A stretch of 64,000 bases of DNA from Entomortierella parvispora (Eukaryota; Mortierellomycota; Mortierellomycetes; Mortierellales; Mortierellaceae). Shown here piece by piece: positions 30,937-40,300 of the stretch. The position numbers and the translations under genes were made by a program. Every line of letters starts with the position of its first letter. The stretch's first letter is position 1. Location: assembly GCA_963573315.1 (NCBI GenBank), contig OY752142.1, positions 2,232,001 to 2,296,000 on the forward strand, read 5' to 3'. The notes below the pieces were generated by a model that ran no database searches, was not told where the DNA came from, and was given only the letters and a program-made list of their open reading frames with translations.

Positions 30937-33678
30937 ATGAGATCCCCGTTTCCCTCGGCAGCACAGGCCTATGCCGAGTCCATTGACTCTGCAACCGCTA
31001 GCAGACACCACCCTGATGCTCGCCTTACTATTCTTCCTCTTCCGTCGCTCGCTGCTCTCTATCCTCTTGACGTCCATGCCCCCACATCTCCTCCCGCACA
31101 CACTTCCTCCTCCCCCGCTGTACACCACTTGACGCCTGCCGCAGATTCAACGCACCGCAATAGCCACGTTCACCTCATGCACGGGAACCCCCACACTCTT
31201 CACCCTCTTCAACACAGTTTGCAGCGTCCTCATACCCAGCAACAGAACCACCACCGTCATCAGCAGACTCAGCAGCAGCAACATCAGCACCAGCAGCAAC
31301 CTTCCTACCAATCCTACGATAGCCGGTATCAAAAGACACCAGTGCACGGCCATGTCTTGAAACCAAACTCGACTTCATCGGTGAACTTTGCACCTCAACA
31401 GGAGACGCTGGGATCTAAGGGTGGCCGGAGCCACGAGTTCCTTGGCACCAGCATGGAGTCTCTTCTGGATGCAATTGAGGTCCATCCGGCCCTGTCGTCG
31501 CCGTCTCGGTCACCGTCCCCTTCTTCGTCTGCTTCAAGCTCGCCTCGCCATCAAGGTTTGAGCAGTCCTCCCCACAGTGCCAGCGAGACAGATTCGATAG
31601 GCAGCAATGGCAGTCACGTCGCACAGACGTACGCCACCAACAACAAGGGTCGCATGTCGATCAGCCACATCCTGGACAGCGACTCGGCTGCAGACACTCG
31701 CAAAGTGGACGCAAAGCTGCAGCGCTCTCCCAAGGTCAAGGCATCGTCCCCAAAGGTCAAGGCATCGTCGCCCAAGGCCGGCTCGCCTCCCTTGTCCCCC
31801 ACCGACATCAGCAAGCGCAAGTGGTCTAACCTCAGCAGCGCCAACTTTGAAGAGGAGCGCAATGCAAAGATCCGTCGCTCCATCCAGGACCATGTCTCTG
31901 CCCAAGCAAATCGCTCTCCCAAGATGTCCGCTGCCAAGTCTGGCTCGTCTGCTTCTTCTGCCGCCGGTCTGGATGCCCAGGGTGGAAGCAGCGCTGTTCT
32001 CTCGCGCCAGGTCTTTGACTCGAAGAATCCTTCGACTCGTTACCAGATGACGACCATTTGCTGTCTCCACGCCTCGGTCGCTCAAAAGTCTTATGGGTCA
32101 GAGAAGCGTTTCTTGTGCCCACCCCCCATTGTCCAGATCCAAGCGCCTCAGGACGAGCACTCCACCTCTGGATTGAGCAACAAGCCTCAGGTGACCATGT
32201 CTGTCCTCTGTGATAACGGCGATGGCAACAACTCCAGCAACCCACCTGGCCAACGCTCTACTTTGGAAGATGATCAGTCCGGCACGTTCAGATACCTCTA
32301 TGTTACCGGAACAGCAAAAGCAAAGTCGTTTCAGCTCAAGCTCCAGGTCTACGGCCGTGCTTGCCTGCCCAATGGATTCGTCACGTCAGGGGATTCTGGC
32401 GATGAGCTTCAAAAGAGCATTGTCCACGCCGCCGACCTTCCTGAGCCTTACGCCGTCTTTGACTCTGCGCCCATTACCATCATCTCCAAACCATCCAAGA
32501 AGACAGCCAAGGCTCGCAATGTGTCCTCGTGCATCTTGGCTGGATCGTTGGTCTCGCTCTTCAACCGAATCAATTCTCAGACTGTCCGTACGAAGTACAT
32601 GTCAGTTCAGGATGGCGACTTCTGTGCCAAGAACTCAAACTGGTCTGCGTTCTCGATTACCATCGTTTCGAATGGGCCCGCCTGCCCTGCCCGTATGACC
32701 TCGCCAAAAATCAACCAGCGTTCTGCTTTAAACTCGTCCTCATCCTCTGCACCCATTACCTATGGCGCCGAGATTATTTTGACCGAGAACTCGACTGGTT
32801 TGCAATCGGATCGATTGATCGTCTGCAAGGTTGAAAATGGTCGCATCTTGGAGGATGCGACTGGTCCCATTTGCCAGATGCAAAAGGTGGCATTGCAGTC
32901 TTTGGAACGTAACAAGGATGGCCAACGTGTGTATCTGAGCGCCGTGGGCAATGACCATCAGGTCGGTCGCTACATGGACCATTCTACTACTGCCAAAACT
33001 GTATTGAGATACCAGCCTTCGACCATGACGGACGAACACCCAACCGATATCATGAAGCCTGGCAGCGACGATTTTTTGTGCTGGACTATTGTTGGCATCT
33101 GTAAGTTTACCATTCGTCCTCCTTCTCTAAACTCTGCTTGTAATGTTTATCTATGGTCAATTTCTGACACTGCATTTATATGGAACTCAATAGCCAAATT
33201 CGAGTACACCTACTTTGAATCGTTGCCTGCGACAGAGGAGTCGAAGGGCCGGGAGATTCCACATCCCATTACCCCCTTTCCAACCCTGCTGAAGAACCCT
33301 GTCTACAATGCAGCCTCGCACACGTTGGAGCTGGTCGTGTCCAACTTTTACTCCCAGCTCGGAGATCAATCGAGTCAGATGCCTATGAACGTTTGGCTGG
33401 GATCCCGAGGTCCCTTGACGACACACATCATTCGAAGGAACACGGATGCTCCTGCTACCAATGGCCACAGTACCACTGAATCAGGTCCATTAGACCAAAC
33501 GACCCTCTTGGTCGATTTACCGCAGGGCAAGAATATGGGCGTCTCTCCCGAGGAAACGACCGTTGCCCTGCCATTGCTCTTTGTCCGCAACTCTGACGGT
33601 ATCACGTACAACTCTCGGGCCAAGGTCGTTTTCACACGCCCCGAGGGTTCTGACCGTTGGACGGTGCACATGGCTTAA
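30937..33678 (+). CDS. CSL-family (CBF1/Su(H)/LAG-1, RBP-J) transcription factor
   Basis: Exons 30937-33100 and 33194-33678 give 882 aa. The Rel-homology N-terminal domain carries 'HASVAQKSYGSEKRFLCPPP' (about residue 377), almost the family DNA-contact motif. The beta-trefoil domain has 'SKPSKKTAKARN' and 'GSLVSLFNRINSQTVRTKYM' (about 520-555). A C-terminal TIG/Ig-like domain follows 'KFEYTYFE'. Residues 1-350 are disordered, with His/Gln runs (about 85-125) and a tandem 'KVKASSPKVKASSPK'. CSL proteins bind GTGGGAA-type sites; fungi lack Notch, and fission yeast CSL proteins act in cell adhesion and lipid genes. The 93-nt intron (33101-33193; GTAAGT...CAATAG) has no stop and a length divisible by three, so an unspliced mRNA would add 31 residues within the protein. 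Confidence 0.93.
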   Translation: MRSPFPSAAQAYAESIDSATASRHHPDARLTILPLPSLAALYPLDVHAPTSPPAHTSSSPAVHHLTPAADSTHRNSHVHLMHGNPHTLHPLQHSLQRPHTQQQNHHRHQQTQQQQHQHQQQPSYQSYDSRYQKTPVHGHVLKPNSTSSVNFAPQQETLGSKGGRSHEFLGTSMESLLDAIEVHPALSSPSRSPSPSSSASSSPRHQGLSSPPHSASETDSIGSNGSHVAQTYATNNKGRMSISHILDSDSAADTRKVDAKLQRSPKVKASSPKVKASSPKAGSPPLSPTDISKRKWSNLSSANFEEERNAKIRRSIQDHVSAQANRSPKMSAAKSGSSASSAAGLDAQGGSSAVLSRQVFDSKNPSTRYQMTTICCLHASVAQKSYGSEKRFLCPPPIVQIQAPQDEHSTSGLSNKPQVTMSVLCDNGDGNNSSNPPGQRSTLEDDQSGTFRYLYVTGTAKAKSFQLKLQVYGRACLPNGFVTSGDSGDELQKSIVHAADLPEPYAVFDSAPITIISKPSKKTAKARNVSSCILAGSLVSLFNRINSQTVRTKYMSVQDGDFCAKNSNWSAFSITIVSNGPACPARMTSPKINQRSALNSSSSSAPITYGAEIILTENSTGLQSDRLIVCKVENGRILEDATGPICQMQKVALQSLERNKDGQRVYLSAVGNDHQVGRYMDHSTTAKTVLRYQPSTMTDEHPTDIMKPGSDDFLCWTIVGICKFTIRPPSLNSACNVYLWSISDTAFIWNSIAKFEYTYFESLPATEESKGREIPHPITPFPTLLKNPVYNAASHTLELVVSNFYSQLGDQSSQMPMNVWLGSRGPLTTHIIRRNTDAPATNGHSTTESGPLDQTTLLVDLPQGKNMGVSPEETTVALPLLFVRNSDGITYNSRAKVVFTRPEGSDRWTVHMA

Positions 33679-33995
33679 GCAACACTTGAACACCCCCCAC
33701 TCTTTTTATTTATACCTTTCCGTTTTTTCTACCTTCTTTATACCTTCCTTTTGTAATTCTCCTCTTGCCTCTGTATATTCTTATTGCCAGTGTAGTGTAC
33801 TTTCTTTCTTACTTTTACTCGTCTTGTACAATTATCCTCCTTTCTCTGATCTCTTGCCATGACCATTAAACAATGAAAATGCAATGAAAATGCAATGAAA
33901 CAGACTTCTTTTTTCTCCCATGACACCAATGCAACGTGTGATAGATATGAAGAATGGTTGGTATTATTGTGCTCGGTAGAGCAGTCTACAATGGA
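33679..33995. other. Convergent intergenic region with a small tandem repeat
   Basis: Shared 3' region of the CSL gene (+) and the WW gene (-). It contains about three copies of an AATGAAAATGC-type unit near 33869-33900 and pyrimidine-rich stretches. No gene seen. Confidence 0.5.
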
Positions 33996-35122
33996 TTAGT
34001 AATCGCCTCCAAAGTCGTCGCCCCCAAAGTCTGCCCCAGAGTAGTCGTTGTCTCCTCCAAAGTCATTATAATTGTCGTTATTGTCAATGTAGGTGTTGTC
34101 GTTGTCAATGTAGGTGTTATCATTGTCAATATAAGTGTTGTCATTGTCAATGTAGGTGTTGTTGTTGTCAATATAAGTGTTGTTGTTTTCGACAATCACA
34201 TTGTTGTTTTCAATGACATTGGTGGCAGGAATGTATTCTGGTCCGTCGCCCCAGCCGCCTCCGAGACCGCCACCGAAGCCATCGCCATAGCCGAAACCTC
34301 CTCCAAAGTGGTGGTGCTCTAATCCTTCTGCAAGTAATCCACCGGCCAATAGTCCCACTGCACCTCCTATTTGGGGAAAATAGAGGAGACATAAAAAAAA
34401 CAAAAAGAAAAGATCAATCAGTAACAGGATTGAGCTGCACATGCACATGCACGACCTCAGCCAAGGTGATATATAGGGCCGGAACACCACACACCCCACC
34501 CTCCTCGAACTTTTTTTTTTTTTATAATTCTCTACCCCCTCCTGCATTCTCCTTACCAGCGAGAAGACTGGCCCCGGGACCCATGCCTCCATGGCGGTTA
34601 TAAGAATCCGCGAACGTCTTGTTGATTCCGTTTCCATAGTTGTTGTTGTTTCCTTGAGGGACTTGAGTGTACCGTTCCCGTTGTAACTCCTGAATCTGAT
34701 AAAACCGAGCCATCTCCTGAGCATCCGCCTCGGGACCGTTTGGGTGGACCCAGGTTACGGTGTTGGTCTGCGGGTAGATGTAAAAGAGCCGTTGTTTGGC
34801 AGGGTCAAATTGTGAGATCCTATATAACAACGCAAGGTATTAGTCTCGCAAGAGAAGTGCGCGTGTGCGTGTGAGTAAGGGAGATAGTACAGACAAAAAG
34901 ACGTTACCAGCCAGGGGGGAGAGTGGACGGAGGAATGACTTGCTGCGGTAGTCCGTAAGGTGGCTGTTGCTGTTGTTGGTATTGTGGCTGTGGTGGTTGT
35001 TGTTGGTATTGTGGTTGCTGTTGGTATTGTGGTTGCTGTTGGTACTGTTGGTACTGAGGCTGTTGGTAGGTTGGACGAGGACGGAAACCTCCGTCGAGAT
35101 CTTTTGAATTAGCGCAGCCCAT
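33996..35122 (-). CDS. WW-domain protein with N-terminal dual-acylation motif and Asn/Asp repeats
   Basis: Exons 34908-35122, 34557-34819 and 33996-34366 give 282 aa. The start is MGCANSK, the M-G-C-x-x-S/T pattern of proteins N-myristoylated on Gly2 and palmitoylated on Cys3 (as in Src-family kinases and G-alpha), so membrane anchoring is predicted. A Gln/Tyr/Pro-rich, prion-like stretch follows ('YQQQPQYQQQPQ'). Next is a WW domain from 'LPPGWISQFDPAKQR' to 'TVTWVHPNG', with both tryptophans. A Gly/Ala/Leu glycine-zipper-like segment ('GGAVGLLAGGLLAEGLEHHH') precedes six near-perfect heptapeptides T-Y-I-D-N-D-N, and the protein ends in an acidic Gly/Asp tail. WW domains bind Pro-rich ligands; partner and role are unknown. 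Exon 1 was checked by phase at both junctions. Confidence 0.85.
34079..34195 (-). repeat. 21-bp coding minisatellite (T-Y-I-D-N-D-N heptads)
   Basis: About 5.5 copies of a 21-bp unit within the last exon of the WW gene. The unit variants differ mainly at synonymous sites and N/D swaps. The encoded heptads are flanked by related NNNVIVE/NNNTYID units, so the array probably grew by slippage under selection for the peptide. Confidence 0.8.
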
Positions 35123-35619
35123 GGTTTGTGAAGCGTAAAGAGACGGGAAGAGAGAGGAGAGCAGATGGAAGGAAGATGAAGGAAGAAAAGTGTAAAAGAG
35201 GGAAGAGGAGGGAAAGATTGAATGAATTCGGGTGGGTGGGTTGGACAATTTTCGCCCTTTTTATCCCGTCAGCCCCTGGTTCGCCAAGCCGCCGTGACAT
35301 CATAATCCTGGTAAGAAATTGTGATGCTTTGTGCAACAGAGGCGCTGTCGACTTTTTGTTCTCCCCAATGACGAGAAGAGATATTTTTGAACCATGAACC
35401 ATTCATCGATCGCACGCTGCCAAGCAATTGCACCCATGCTCCAGTTTTCCCAAGAACGTTCTCAGCCACGCGGTTATGGCTAATTTACAAATGGTTTATT
35501 ATTATGATGAACAGTTGTAGGGGGTTGTTATTGTAAGATGACATTAGAGAATGAAATGACTGGATATCTTTAAGAGTTGAAAGCAACCATGGAAAGAGAA
35601 CGATAAGGACAAAAGTAAC
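35123..35619. other. Intergenic between WW and UNC-93-like genes
   Basis: Promoter side of the WW gene (C/T-rich on the minus strand near 35130-35220) and 3' side of the transporter gene. No gene or clear core element seen, apart from an A-rich GATAAAAAG (minus, near 35262). Confidence 0.4.
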
Positions 35620-37195
35620 TTAAGCCTTGATATCCTCCTCGTAGGCGGCCTCCTGCTTCTCGTTGATAACCTCATCACCCTCCTCAATGGTGTGGTCCTG
35701 GACGGCCTTGAAGGCGACAGGGATAGCACCCAAGACACCAGCAAAGACGAGGACAACAGCGATGATGATCTCACCCATACCCCTGGTGTGGGCGTGAACG
35801 ATGTTGTAGCCCTCAGAAGGAGCAATACCAATGGTCGAGGTCTGGACAACGGGGGCAAGGACACCTCCCAAGTTCTGGATGAACTTGTAGAAACCAGCGA
35901 AACGAGCGGCCTGGTTGGTGTCGTTGGTCAAGGCTCCCATCAACCAGTAAGAGTAACCCTGGTACATGGCATCGGCAATACCATAGGAGACGTACAAGAA
36001 GAAGGGACCCAAGTATTCGCTAGTGTTCTCAACCAAATCAATGGAGAGGTAGTCAGCGGGGTTCTTGATGGGAGTCGTGCCGTCGGTGTCGAAAATGTAG
36101 CTTCGAGGACCGAACTTGGTCTGGAAGACGATGCCTCCAGCCCAGATAGCGGCCAACATGACGGTCATGAGAATAAGACCATAGCGAGCACGGGTGGTAC
36201 GAGTCCATTTGGCGCGATCCAAGAAAGCACCAAAGAAGATCGAGGCGAAAATCTGGGCAAACCAGTAGAACATGGAGTTCATGGAGCGAGAGCGCTGAGA
36301 GAAGTTGACAGAGTTCATGGTGAACTGGTAGGTGTAGATCCAGTTGGAGGTGAAGAACATGGGGATCAAGCACAACATTCTCCAGTCCTTGAAGAGGGCA
36401 AAGACGGCCTGGAGCTCCAAGATGGGGCTCGAGTATCTGACCTTGACGACCGAAGAGCCATCCCTGCGGGTGACCTTGGAGGTGGGCAACAAGAAGACGG
36501 AGATGAGGGCACCGAGGGTCATGACGACCATGTATCCGACATAGGAACCGGTCGAGGCACCACCGGCAGTGGGGTCGTCCCACTGAATACCAAGAGGGAT
36601 CAAGTTTCCGAGGACACCTCCGCAGTTGAAGATGGCCCAGAAGATGGAGAAGTACTTGCCCTTGTCGCCCTCAGCGGGGTAACCCATCATGACGGCACCC
36701 TGAGCGCACCACAACCAACCGGCACCAACACCGAGCAAGCAGGAGGAGATGACGATGAAGACAATAGACTGGATGTAGTGGTAGGCCAAGAAAGATCCGA
36801 CATAGAGAACATAGGTCAAACCTCCGAGAATGAGGAGGACACGGTGACCCAACAAGTTGAAGAGAGCACCGGCAAAGAGAGAGGAGAAGGCGAAAACAAC
36901 CGAAAGGGCGGTACCGGCGCGGTTACCAACATCAGAGTCTTTAGGATTAAGACCATAGGAACCGGTTCCCTGCAGGGCATTGAACATGCCAGGGCAGCAG
37001 AAACAGATGAAACCCTACGAGTCGAAAAAGGGGGCGGGTGTCTTGTTAGTTGGTGTGCAATTGTAGAGAGGAGAGTAGGAGAGAGGAGAGAGAGTAGGAG
37101 AGTAGGAGAGAGAGGAGAGAGAGGACTGGAAGGGACAGGGAGTGGAGACTCACCAGAATGATGATCTGGGTCAAGGGATCGGCGAGGCGCAACAT
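35620..37195 (-). CDS. UNC-93/DUF895-type major facilitator superfamily membrane protein
   Basis: A 14-codon first exon (37154-37195, 'MLRLADPLTQIIIL') is spliced over a 139-nt intron to 35620-37014, giving 478 aa. The joined start 'GFICFCCPGMFNALQGTGSYG' is the typical first helix of DUF895/UNC-93-like proteins. About 11-12 hydrophobic helices follow, with 'GAGWLWCAQGAVMMGYP', 'FSIFWAIFNCGGVLGN' and 'YGIADAMYQGYSYWLMGAL'. The tail is acidic ('EKQEAAYEEDIKA'). Animal UNC-93 regulates a K+ channel; fungal members are orphan transporters. Codon choice is strongly biased to C/G third positions, suggesting high expression. A TATAAA sits about 156 bp upstream on the minus strand. The intron is made of GAGAGTAGGA-type repeats. 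Confidence 0.9.
37015..37153 (-). repeat. GA/GGA-rich simple repeat inside the UNC-93-like intron
   Basis: The intron between the short first exon and the main exon is largely a plus-strand purine repeat (units GAGAGTAGGAGA and GAGAGAGAGGA at 37064-37125). On the coding strand this is polypyrimidine. Confidence 0.7.
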
Positions 37196-37350
37196 TGTTG
37201 GCGTTGTGGGGGAATAGACGTAAGTAAAGGAAGGAAGGAAGGAGAGGAAGGAGAGGAGTAAAAGAAGAGACCTAAAGGGTAAAGAAAAGAAAAGAAAAAA
37301 AAGAAAAAGAAAAAGAAAAAAGGCGAGAAGCGGCCGTGCGGAGAGGCGTC

Positions 37351-37356
37351 TTTATA
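37351..37356 (-). promoter_or_regulatory. TATA box candidate of the UNC-93-like gene
   Basis: On the minus strand the sequence is CCCCTATAAAGACGC, a close TATA consensus, about 156 nt upstream of ATG 37195. It fits a highly expressed gene. Confidence 0.55.
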
Positions 37357-40300
37357 GGGGAAGGTGGCAGGAAGGTGCAACAAGGTGTCTCCGTGGGCTG
37401 GCGGATTGTCGACGGCGGGGAGCTGAGGCGAGCAGCAGGCCAGCAGCGCGGCGGAGTAGCGAAATAAAATGAAAAACGGCGCTTTAGAATAATGATCGAT
37501 CTGCTGCTCCCTCGAACTCTGTTGCCGGGTCCAGAAGCGAGAGCCCCTTTCCGGTTGCAGTGCAGTGCAGTGCAGCGGTGCCGTGCATTCCCTGCTGGCC
37601 AATGGGTCCGATGTTGTAGACTACATACGTAGAGTCATAGAGTACCGGTACCTACAACACAGTAGCGGATTGAAGGAGTGAAAAAGGAACAAGCGCGGGG
37701 CATGGGCGTGCTGATTTGATCCAGCAAAAGCTAAAAGTATAGATTGCTACCAACCAGCACGCCTTGTAGAAACTGAAAAAAAGAAAGAGGCCCTCGCAGC
37801 AAAACAGCGCTCTGCTTCCCCCAAAAGAGTTCAGAGTGCAGACGAATGGACGGACCGGAGGATGGTAACGCCAATCATCCTTTGGGCCCATCCGTTTTTT
37901 TTCTTTTCTTTTCAGTCTTTTCTTTCTCTCCTTCTCCACCTCAAAAAGGAACAAGAGTAAACGTATTCTATTCCACCGCAGCCAGCGCATCCGTCTTCCC
38001 CAAAGTCGGCTGATTTCTTTTGACTTTCATTCTCGGGCGTATGGTTCTGTGGATCAAAGGTCAGCATTCTGCATCCGAGCCAATCCACTCGTCCGAGATA
38101 TAATATCTATCCCGGCCATGCGGATGCACATTGACTGTACTGCCATTCAGGTACATGTTCATTCTAGATCATCTTAGTCACCATCACCATCACCAGCAGC
38201 AGCACCACAGAACCACAACCACCGGCTCGCGTTGTTTTGTCTGCAGCAGGCGCACAGCCATCGACCCCAGCAATGTTTTCAGTTCGTTCATTATCTTGAC
38301 GATCTGGACTGCTCCTTTACCATCTTGTGCTACATATTTATTTTTCTTGTCAGACAGGTGATGACAGTGGCAACAACAAAGGCTCACTGCAAAGAGATAA
38401 TGAAACGTTTATCCGCCTCTTTGAACTCGTACCCTCAGACCGCCCTCCCTCTTCATTACGAAATGTGTGCTGCACCTCTGGCTTTACATTTACAGCACTC
38501 TCACCGTACCGTAGAATTGCGCACAGTATCAAGCTCCTCTACATCCCTGTCTCTCTCTCACTCACTCGCTCCGTCTGCCTCTGGCGCTCTCCCTCTTTCT
38601 TTCTCTCTCTCTCTCTCCTTTCAATGTTACCGCTTTGGCTATTCTCGGACCATCCACCTTTTCCAGTCCATTTGAAGGTTAAATTGTACAAAGGGAACAC
38701 TACATTCAACCTGTTCATTTTTCAGTTACGAATAGGAGCTATAATCAGACGCCCCCTGTTGCTTTTGAGTAAAGTTATCGCTCGCTTTTCATCAAACCCA
38801 CTTTTGGTGGGCATTGGCTCAATCCGCCAACTAACGTCCCTTTTTTGCACCTCCGATCCACGCCCATGGACCACAGTTAGGTTTGCCGAAAGGGCAAAAC
38901 TGAAAACTGTCGGGGACTAACCTAACTTCAACTTTCCTCTCCCACCCACCCACTCTAGCCAAAAATGAAATTAAGGTGCTCTACTCCGAATCGACTTTGG
39001 GAGGAGGAGAATTCTTTTTGAGTGACTTTTTCTTTTTCTGTGGGCACTCTTTCTGAATTCATTCTCAGTACGGAGCGAAGGTGGTGGCGAAATAAATCCC
39101 GATCGTTCAAATGAGCCAATGTCAAAGAAGGTGGGGTAGAGGTAAGAGAGAAGGATGGAAAGAAAAGGAGGGGAGAATTGCACGCACTGTGGTGCGAGAG
39201 AAGATGCGAGGGTAGGAGTCTAGGAGTGAATGCCTGCGTGGACTTAAAACTCACGCAAAAAAGTTCCAATTGACCCCTTTTGTCGAAGTGAGACAAGCAA
39301 GCGTGTCCTGCTGACAGGTAGCGTGAGCTGGCTTTGCCGCCGGATGTGGGTGTCGGGAGGAGAAACGGGATGGTGGAGCCCTTGGTTGATATATCATAGC
39401 GCATGCGTGCCAGGGCTAGGGAGAGAGTGTCTATCGCGTTGTTTTGCTGACTGAACAGCGAGTAGCACACTTTGGGGGCGCGTTGTGTCCAGGCAGGAGT
39501 GAAAAAAAGCAAAAGTTGGGAGATGCAAGATAAACATGTTATCTCGCAGGATCAGGAACTATCAGCATAGGGCGAGAATTGCACCAAACAGAAGCAACGA
39601 CAGATGGAGAGAATGAATCTAGTTTGTTTTTTTTTTGTTTGGCTGCAAGGACCACAGCAGCGACAATATCTGTTTCTTTCAATATGTTGAATGAGGGGCC
39701 GGTGGTTTCTGTTCCTCCCGCTTTGACTTTGAGCACAAACTGATAACAACCAAAATGTTGCACAAGACAAGGAAAGTTTGGCATTATCAGTTCCATCTCC
39801 CTGATCACGGTCCTCTTTTCTCCCATCCACACAAACACTGCACCTCCCGCCCGCTGCTAGTCAATTGACGATGCTCACTTTCAGTTGCAAGATACGTAGA
39901 ACTTCCTTGAACTTTTTTGTTTTATTTTTACACATTCCTTCCTCACGGTGTTCGAAGTGCAAGTGTGTGTGTGTGTTTTTTTTTTGTTTTTTTTCACAAT
40001 GCTCGGGCGGGGAAGGGGCTCAGCCGAGGCCAGGCACAAGGAAAGAACGTTAGACCTTTGGAGCTCCTGATGTTTTCTATTGTCCGCTGTGGTTGCCATG
40101 GACACATCAAACGCAACGGGACTCAATTGGTCCAGGTCCACGCTGCACCCCATCCAGACTACAGGTACCCGCACTACAGGTAGTCCCAGTCTGGGCTTGA
40201 AACGGAGACACAATCCAAATGATCAAAGTTTGATTTTGGTCGAAAGAAAGCGTGGGCATGGCAACCCAAGTTTCTTCTAGCAGAAAAAGGGATGCCGGCT

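Noticed and set aside
30937-33678. CSL gene as a single uninterrupted 913-aa frame
   Set aside because: The segment 33101-33193 has canonical splice ends and interrupts a conserved family motif; it is an intron that happens to be open.
35692-37161. 489-codon plus-strand frame
   Set aside because: Exactly antisense to the well-supported UNC-93-like exons; composition reflects codon bias.
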